Shown here: positions 45,000 through 51,282 of the stretch, piece after piece
Numbering within the stretch: position 1 is the stretch's first letter
How the letters are laid out: the number at the start of each line of letters is the position of its first letter
NCBI GenBank assembly: GCA_048213135.1
Contig: PS015098.1
Span: forward strand, 123,965 to 175,246
Direction of reading: 5' to 3'
DNA length: 51,282 nt
DNA from: Reclinomonas americana ATCC 50394
Taxonomy: Eukaryota > Jakobida > Jakobea > Jakobida
Made by a program: the position numbers and the translations under genes
The notes under the pieces: generated by a model
Databases searched by the model: none
Told to the model about the DNA's origin: nothing
The model's input: only the letters and a program-made list of their open reading frames with translations

Positions 45000-46211
45000 A
45001 TGACCCACTCTGCACCAGACGAGCTTCAGCGCATCACACTGTCATCGCCTGTGTGCGGCCTCTGTCAGTCATCTGATGGTCGGCGCCTGGCGGCCATCTG
45101 TGAAGAGGGCGGAGGGACCATTGTGGAATTCACCTGCTCTCGCCCTCCACAACGGCGAGTCAACCCCTCGACCATCTTCCTGTCTCCAGTGTGCTCCATG
45201 GCGTGGATTCCGCAAGGAGACGACGATGGCAGTGCGATTGTGGGTGACTGGGCAGGGTGTGTCGCCCGTGTGGATGGGAGCTGGAGAGTGGCGTGGGCCA
45301 AAGACACCGGCGATGCTGAAGTCGTGAGCGTTTGCGTGTCGCTTGATGGCTCCTCGTTTGTGACAGTCGTGCGGAAGGCAACCGCATGTGCCTGGTCTGT
45401 CGACACTGGCGCTCTCTTGTGGAAAAAGTCGTTTCCTAATACCACGGCCTACTCCGCCGCGATAACGCGAGACGGCAACGTGCTTGTGACCTTGGACAAC
45501 GACGCTTACGTGCTGCACATCTCCGACGGCCGTGAGCTGCACAGATTACCGCATCCGCTCGGGGAGACAGCGTCGTGTGCCGCATCTCCCGCTGCAGATC
45601 TGGTCGCCACCGCCGCCTCTGATTACCGACTGCGGTTGTGGTCCGTCGTGACGGGGAAACTGCTGCAGACACTGACAGGCCACACGGACTTGGTGAGCGC
45701 GCTGGCATTCTTTCCCTCGGGGGCGCTCCTTGCCAGTGCTTCCTACGGTTCGTCGGCGCATAGTCTTCATTTCTGTCATCGTGATGCTGACCACTTTGCC
45801 GCAGACCGCTCGGTTCGCATCTGGTGCCCATCCACTGGTGAACAACTCCAGCTGCTCAAGGGCCATCATGCAGTGGTGTGTGGCCTTTTGATTTCAAACT
45901 TGAACGGCCTGCCGGTGAGCTGCGCGCTGGACGGAACGATCCGGGTGTGGCAGACCGATTCGGCCAAGTACGAAGTCGAGCTCGCCAAACGGGAGTACGA
46001 CGTGGCGAAGGCGGCCCGTGATGTTGTCAGAGAACTGGCGGCGGCGGATGGCAACTACGCCCTGGCATTGCTTGCCCTCGATTGCTTTATCGTGGAGGAC
46101 GCTCGAGTTCGGTTGTGGAACGCCGGCTGTGCACTCACCGATGCTCACGGTATTCGCACCGATTTGCTTCTCAGTGGTGCTACGCAGTCACTCAAACGCA
46201 TCTTCGTGTGA
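45000..46211 (+). CDS. WD40-repeat protein
   Basis: Exons are 45000-45747 and 45805-46211, giving 384 residues. The 57-bp intron (GTTCGT...CCGCAG) must be removed to restore the blade ASASY-DRSVRIW. Repeats include SPVCGLCQSSDGRRLAAI, SVCVSLDGSSFVTVV, YSAAITRDGNVLVTLD, AASDYRLRLWSVVTGKLL, GHTDLVSALAFFPSGALLAS and GHHAVVCGLLISNLNG, then GTIRVWQTD. About seven blades are present, followed by a C-terminal helix (KYEVELAKREYDVAKAARDV) outside the propeller. The start at 45000 follows a possible acceptor (GTGCAG), so an upstream non-coding or short exon may exist. The orthologue is not assigned. Confidence 0.82.
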   Translation: MTHSAPDELQRITLSSPVCGLCQSSDGRRLAAICEEGGGTIVEFTCSRPPQRRVNPSTIFLSPVCSMAWIPQGDDDGSAIVGDWAGCVARVDGSWRVAWAKDTGDAEVVSVCVSLDGSSFVTVVRKATACAWSVDTGALLWKKSFPNTTAYSAAITRDGNVLVTLDNDAYVLHISDGRELHRLPHPLGETASCAASPAADLVATAASDYRLRLWSVVTGKLLQTLTGHTDLVSALAFFPSGALLASASYGSSAHSLHFCHRDADHFAADRSVRIWCPSTGEQLQLLKGHHAVVCGLLISNLNGLPVSCALDGTIRVWQTDSAKYEVELAKREYDVAKAARDVVRELAAADGNYALALLALDCFIVEDARVRLWNAGCALTDAHGIRTDLLLSGATQSLKRIFV

Positions 46212-47005
46212 CACAGCGATTCCAACTCCCATGCTCCCTCTTGTCGACGTGCCGGCTTCGTCACAGCGGCCACCGCCGGTTACATATGTGCCACCTTATC
46301 CTACCGCACTTTCAACAGCTGCCGTGTGACCCCTCGTCGCCGCCGTGCAATATCGACGGTCCGCGGCAAGTGTAGACGGAAGAAGAGCGTGTCACATTCC
46401 ATGTGTCTTGAGCGATCGCTTGCTGCAACCTGAGGGAACATCACGTATGGAGTTTGAGTTGGCGTTTCTGTGTGCTTTCGCTTGTTCGTGATGGTGTCGC
46501 GATTAGACAGCGATGCAGAACATCAGCAGTTATGCAGCATGGATCTGAGTCTCGAGTTGTTCCAAAAGCCACAAGTACAAATATCGATATATATTACCAG
46601 TTGGTATCGCGATCAATATCCTGCTGCTCCACCCTCCCTCCCTCTCCTCTCCTCTCCTCCTCTCCCCACTTTCCGCTACACACCATAAGCATCGCTCCAC
46701 CCACACTCCAAGTTTCTCCGTCGGACCACAATTTGGGACCGGCAATTTCAATCTTTAGTGCGAGAGAAGGAAAGGCCGTGTCACCTAATAATCAGCTCAC
46801 TCACGCGGCGGCCTGATTCACCCGCGCGCACACCCACTTGCTCACACACACACACCCTCTCCCGATCCACTCAACAACAACCGCAGTCGTGTTGGTGCGT
46901 TCGCTTGTCTTGTCTCAGGCACCAACGCAAAAAAATGTCCCAGACTCATCAACATTTGAACGCGCGCAGACTCTCTCTCACTTCCTCTCACACACACAAC
47001 CAACC
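46212..47005. other. Intergenic spacer
   Basis: It contains the 3' end of the WD40 gene, a CT-rich patch near 46620-46670 and probably the promoter of the next gene. I see no exon. Confidence 0.4.
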
Positions 47006-48910
47006 ATGGGCTGCGTTAGTGGCAAACCTGTAATGGCCAGTGCTGGCACACAATCCAACGAGCCGCACCACGCCAGCTCGCCCGTCCAACGAGAGCGCAT
47101 CATTGTCCCGACTGCTGCAGTTCTCAATGCCGTCGCCGCCGGCAGACAAACCCGACAGGCACAACAACAGCAACAGCAACAACAGCAGCAGCAACAACAG
47201 TTGCAAGAGCACGTTCATCAGCGTCGTCGTCGTGGCAGCGTGGCCAAGGACAATGATGTCGAGGACAACAACAACAACAGGTTGACGCGACACAAGACGG
47301 TGGCGGCCTTGGTGACGACAACGTCGACTCCGCGTGGGAGCAGTAGCCGTGTGGGCAGGACACTTTCGTTGCGTTGGCAGGGACGGAGGCGGTTGGAGAA
47401 GTGTTTTGTTTGTTCCGTCTGCATGTATGTGTCGTGGGCGGAAAGCGAGGTGAACTGCAGCACTCACATCTTGTTGTTGTTGTGTGTGCAGTGATGTGAA
47501 GGCCATTAGCAAGTGCGCGTCATCTCCGTTGCGTCTGGGTGTCAGTGTGACGATCATCTCTCTTGAAAAGGCAATCTCTGTCTCCCTGCAGCGAGCTTGT
47601 TCGAATGCGCCCCTTCTCAGCCTCACTCCTCTTACTCTCGCACCTCTTCCTCATAAGTCTCAGTTCGGAAAGACTGCTGCTTGTCCCTTTTCTCAGTCGC
47701 TTCTTGTTCAGATGCTCCTCGTTGTCGATTCTGCCTCAGCCTCCCTTCTTTCTCTTGCACCACTGTGCCTGTTCCTCCTCAGCCTCTGTTCAGACAGACT
47801 GCTGCTTGTCCCTTCCTCAGTCGCTTCTTGCTCAGATGCTCCTCGTTGTCGATTCTGCCTCAGCCTCTCTTCTTTCTCTTGCACCACTGTGCCTCTTCCT
47901 CCTCAGTCTCTGTTCAGATAGACCACTCTCTGTCCCTTCCCCCCCCCCTTCTCAGCCCACCCCTTATTTCTCTCGTCTGCGTCCCTGCTTTCTCTCTGTT
48001 CAGGGACACCGCTGTCTGCCCCCTCAACAGTCGCTCTTTGTCATTCTCCTGTTGAAATGCTTCTCTGTCCCCCTTCCCAGCCCCTTTCTTTTATTCTCTC
48101 GCACTTCCCTCCTCAGTCACTCTTCAGATAGACTGCTGCCTGTCCCTTCCTCAGTGGCTCCTTGTTCCGATGCTCCTCTACGTATTCTCTCGCACCTCTG
48201 CACCTCTTCCTGTTCAGATGCACTGTGTCGTCTCCATGTTCAATGTACATTCCCCTTTCCCTTCCCCCTTCTCCCTTCTCCTTTTCCTCCCTTCCCCTTC
48301 CCCTATTCCCTTTCCCTCACTCCCTCCCCCTTTCTCCCCCTCCAGTGTGCGCAACAGAAAACGTGGCACCAGCAGCGGCGACTGTTACGCACCCTCCGTG
48401 GTCTCCATGGCCGGCAGCAGCACCGTCACCAGCAGCCAGCTGACGCCAAAGACCGGCAAGCGCAGCGGCGACGGCAGCAGTGGCACGCAGAACCTCGACG
48501 CGTCGTACTCGGACAGCGTGCCGACCTCGGTGGACGAGAGCAGCACCGTGGATATGAACGGATCGGCGCCGCAGTTGACCTCGCGCCGTCCGTCGCTAAT
48601 CGTGGCCGACATTGCGCGACGCATGCGGTCAGTCTTCTTCTATTGATTGTATTCTCCTGCTCGACAGGGTGCTGACTGTGTGTTGCATGGCAGACCGATG
48701 GCACAGCGCACCATGTCGGTCTCGGATCTGTCGTCGTTGGTGTCGAGCAAGGTGTGGCACGCTTACCGTTCTGCTCGTCTTCTCCCTCTCTGTCGTCCTC
48801 ACAAGCAAATCTCCTTGGACAGAGTCTCTGCTCTCCCGGCGTGCAACGATGCATGGCGGCGGACGAAATGTCGTCGGCACGGGCGAGTCCGTCGGCATTC
48901 CGGGCGGTGA
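47006..48910 (+). CDS. Putatively myristoylated and palmitoylated Ser-rich protein with a polyQ tract (3' end uncertain)
   Basis: Exons are 47006-47400, 47492-47512, 48346-48627, 48694-48751 and, in one model, 48806-48910. The N-terminus MGCVSGKPV carries Gly2, Cys3 and Ser5, the signature of dual myristoyl/palmitoyl anchoring at the plasma membrane. A glutamine run of about 13 residues follows near residue 55, then basic Ser/Arg-rich segments (RRRRGSVAK; TPRGSSSRVGRTLSL) and RRPSLIVADIARRM with PMAQRTMSVSDLSS, which look like basophilic-kinase substrates. No folded domain is visible. The last exon is ambiguous. An AAG acceptor gives a stop at 48908, while a GTTGGT donor in exon 4 would switch to a frame that runs toward the gap. 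Confidence 0.65.
47660..47935 (+). repeat. Pyrimidine-rich minisatellite in intron 2 of the acylated protein gene
   Basis: CAGATGCTCCTCGTTGTCG starts near 47709 and again near 47833, within two near-identical units of about 124 bp. More diverged relatives continue to about 48230. Confidence 0.75.
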
Positions 48911-50150
<1,240 letters not shown>

Positions 50151-51282
50151 TCAGTTTCCTGCACGCTTGTCTTGCAACTTCAGGAGGAAGTAGCCGAGAA
50201 TACGGAAGAACATGTACAGCGCAATCAGAATGACGGCACACTTCCACAGTTGCTCGCCCTGCGATGAAGAGGCATCGGTAAGTAAGTTGGTGAGCTGAGC
50301 GCTGAACAGTCACCGTCGACACTCACCAAGAATCCGAGCGCAGCCAGGTGCGTGTCGCCCGAGAAGGTCTTGCAGAGGCCCTTGGAGACCTCGGCCGGAG
50401 TGCAGATGAACGGCACACTGGTGGTGGTGGTGGTGTTGATGTGAGAGAAGGTTCGACGCGCGTGCATGAAGAAACAAGCAGGCTTACCCAGTGAACTCGT
50501 TGACGACCATGGCCTCGAACGCCCATCGCACAAACGAAATGTAGGTAATCTGTTTGCGCAGCCGTCATGTCAGTACGAGAAGGGGAGAGGAGGTAATCAC
50601 CCTCTCCTCCTCCCTTCTCTTCTCCATCTTTCTCTCCTCCTTCTCCTTGTCCTCCATTCTCTAACTCCATCCCCCCGTCGCGATTCCTGTCTCCGTGTCT
50701 GTTCTCTCCTCGCCCCGCCCCTTTCTATATCTCCTCGCTGACGATCGACACGCACCCAGCGCAACCAGACGGGAATCTATTGGTGGAAATCGCAGGTGAG
50801 TACAAGCAAGAAGGAGGAGGGGGAGGAAGACAAGTGAACAACGAAACGGTTTCGGTGTTGGCGAAGAAACCGGCGTAGCTGTGTCGTAGAGCGCAGACGG
50901 GGTGAGTGAGATGGTCGTCAACAGGAAAGAGCAAGAGCTGCGACGGGGTTTCGACGCACAGCACAAACACGACGACCTGTGTGTAACAGCAGCAGGTGAG
51001 TTTACAACCAAATCAGTCTTCTCAAATGCGGGGACAACGCACCGCCAGTGGTGCCAGGGCCGTGCCGATGGAGATGTTGGTGACGGCGGCCGAGATGGCG
51101 ATACCGAGTGCTAGCGCGACGTGGAAGAGCAACACGTAGAAGCCGATGAAAATGAAGAACGAGGAAGCCTGTGGCAAGGCATGTTAGTACAACATCAGCA
51201 CGAGACGATGACAGTCATGGAGGCACGCACCTCGCCACGCAGGCCAGCCATCCAGTACTGCACAGTGCCGAGGTGAGAAAAA
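50151..51282 (-). CDS. ABCG (WHITE) family half-transporter, C-terminal part
   Basis: Visible exons are 51257-51231, 51168-51043, 50976-50960, 50878-50848, 50776-50756, 50549-50488, 50417-50327 and 50258-50151; the 5' part lies beyond the right edge. The joined product shows the end of an ABC2-type membrane domain: YWMAGLRGE, then ASSFFIFIGFYVLLFHVALA, NISIGTALAPLAVVVFVL, YAGFFANTETIPVWLRW, ITYISFVRWAFEAMVVNEFTG split over exons, a Cys-containing loop (PFICTPAEVSKGLCKTF), and the final helix VILIALYMFFRILGYFLL. YxxGLR and the GFF...IPVWLRW...NEF series are ABCG hallmarks. These proteins export sterols, lipids or drugs as dimers. Exons as short as 17 and 21 nt are needed, which the family alignment supports strongly. 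The substrate cannot be told from this part. Confidence 0.93.

Overview
The window is nuclear DNA of an intron-rich unicellular eukaryote. Spliceosomal introns of about 56 bp to more than 1 kb break almost every gene. The gene set is eukaryotic: U3-55K/Rrp9, ribosomal protein eL39, an ABCG half-transporter, a lysosomal GH89 alpha-N-acetylglucosaminidase, an ARF-type GTPase and an IQCC-like protein. Coding exons are GC-rich at third positions. Introns and spacers are full of CT/GA, GT and minisatellite repeats, and nine N-gaps sit in or beside such repeats. The IQCC-like gene hints at a flagellated protist. I cannot assign the lineage from sequence alone. All gene models were built by hand from splice signals and reading-frame phase, so terminal exons and exons hidden in gaps are the weakest points. 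Layout from left to right: the 5' end of a minus-strand acyl-CoA-synthetase-like gene (1-446); a plus-strand PH-PH-ARF fusion (1423-5710); an unresolved minus-strand locus (6256-7232); two tandem minus-strand paralogues of an unrecognised multipass membrane family with long disordered tails (7658-10770 and 10968-13870); Rrp9 (14020-17747, minus); eL39 (18208-19154, minus), divergent from a WD40 gene (19229-20334); a putatively myristoylated class-3 lipase fused to a degenerate P-loop GTPase with a C-terminal membrane anchor (20825-25988); an IQCC-like gene (26040-27192, minus); a small secreted cysteine-rich protein (27406-28014, minus); a membrane protein with TPR-like helices (28823-32447); NAGLU (33139-36596); a tail-anchored Ser/Pro-rich protein (36757-40068, minus); the 3' end of another tail-anchored protein (41187-41744); a repeat-rich stretch with one possible exon; two very small genes (43661-44028 minus, 44292-44733 plus); a second WD40 gene (45000-46211); an acylated polyQ protein (47006-48910); and the 3' half of an ABCG transporter (50151-51282, minus). 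The genes do not form an operon or an obvious pathway. Several encode membrane-anchored proteins. The most unusual items are the tandem membrane-protein family with conserved basic clusters and a SUMO-like motif in its tail, the lipase-GTPase fusion, the PH-PH-ARF fusion, and a distinct class of mostly short introns whose donor reads GTTNCG or a close variant.
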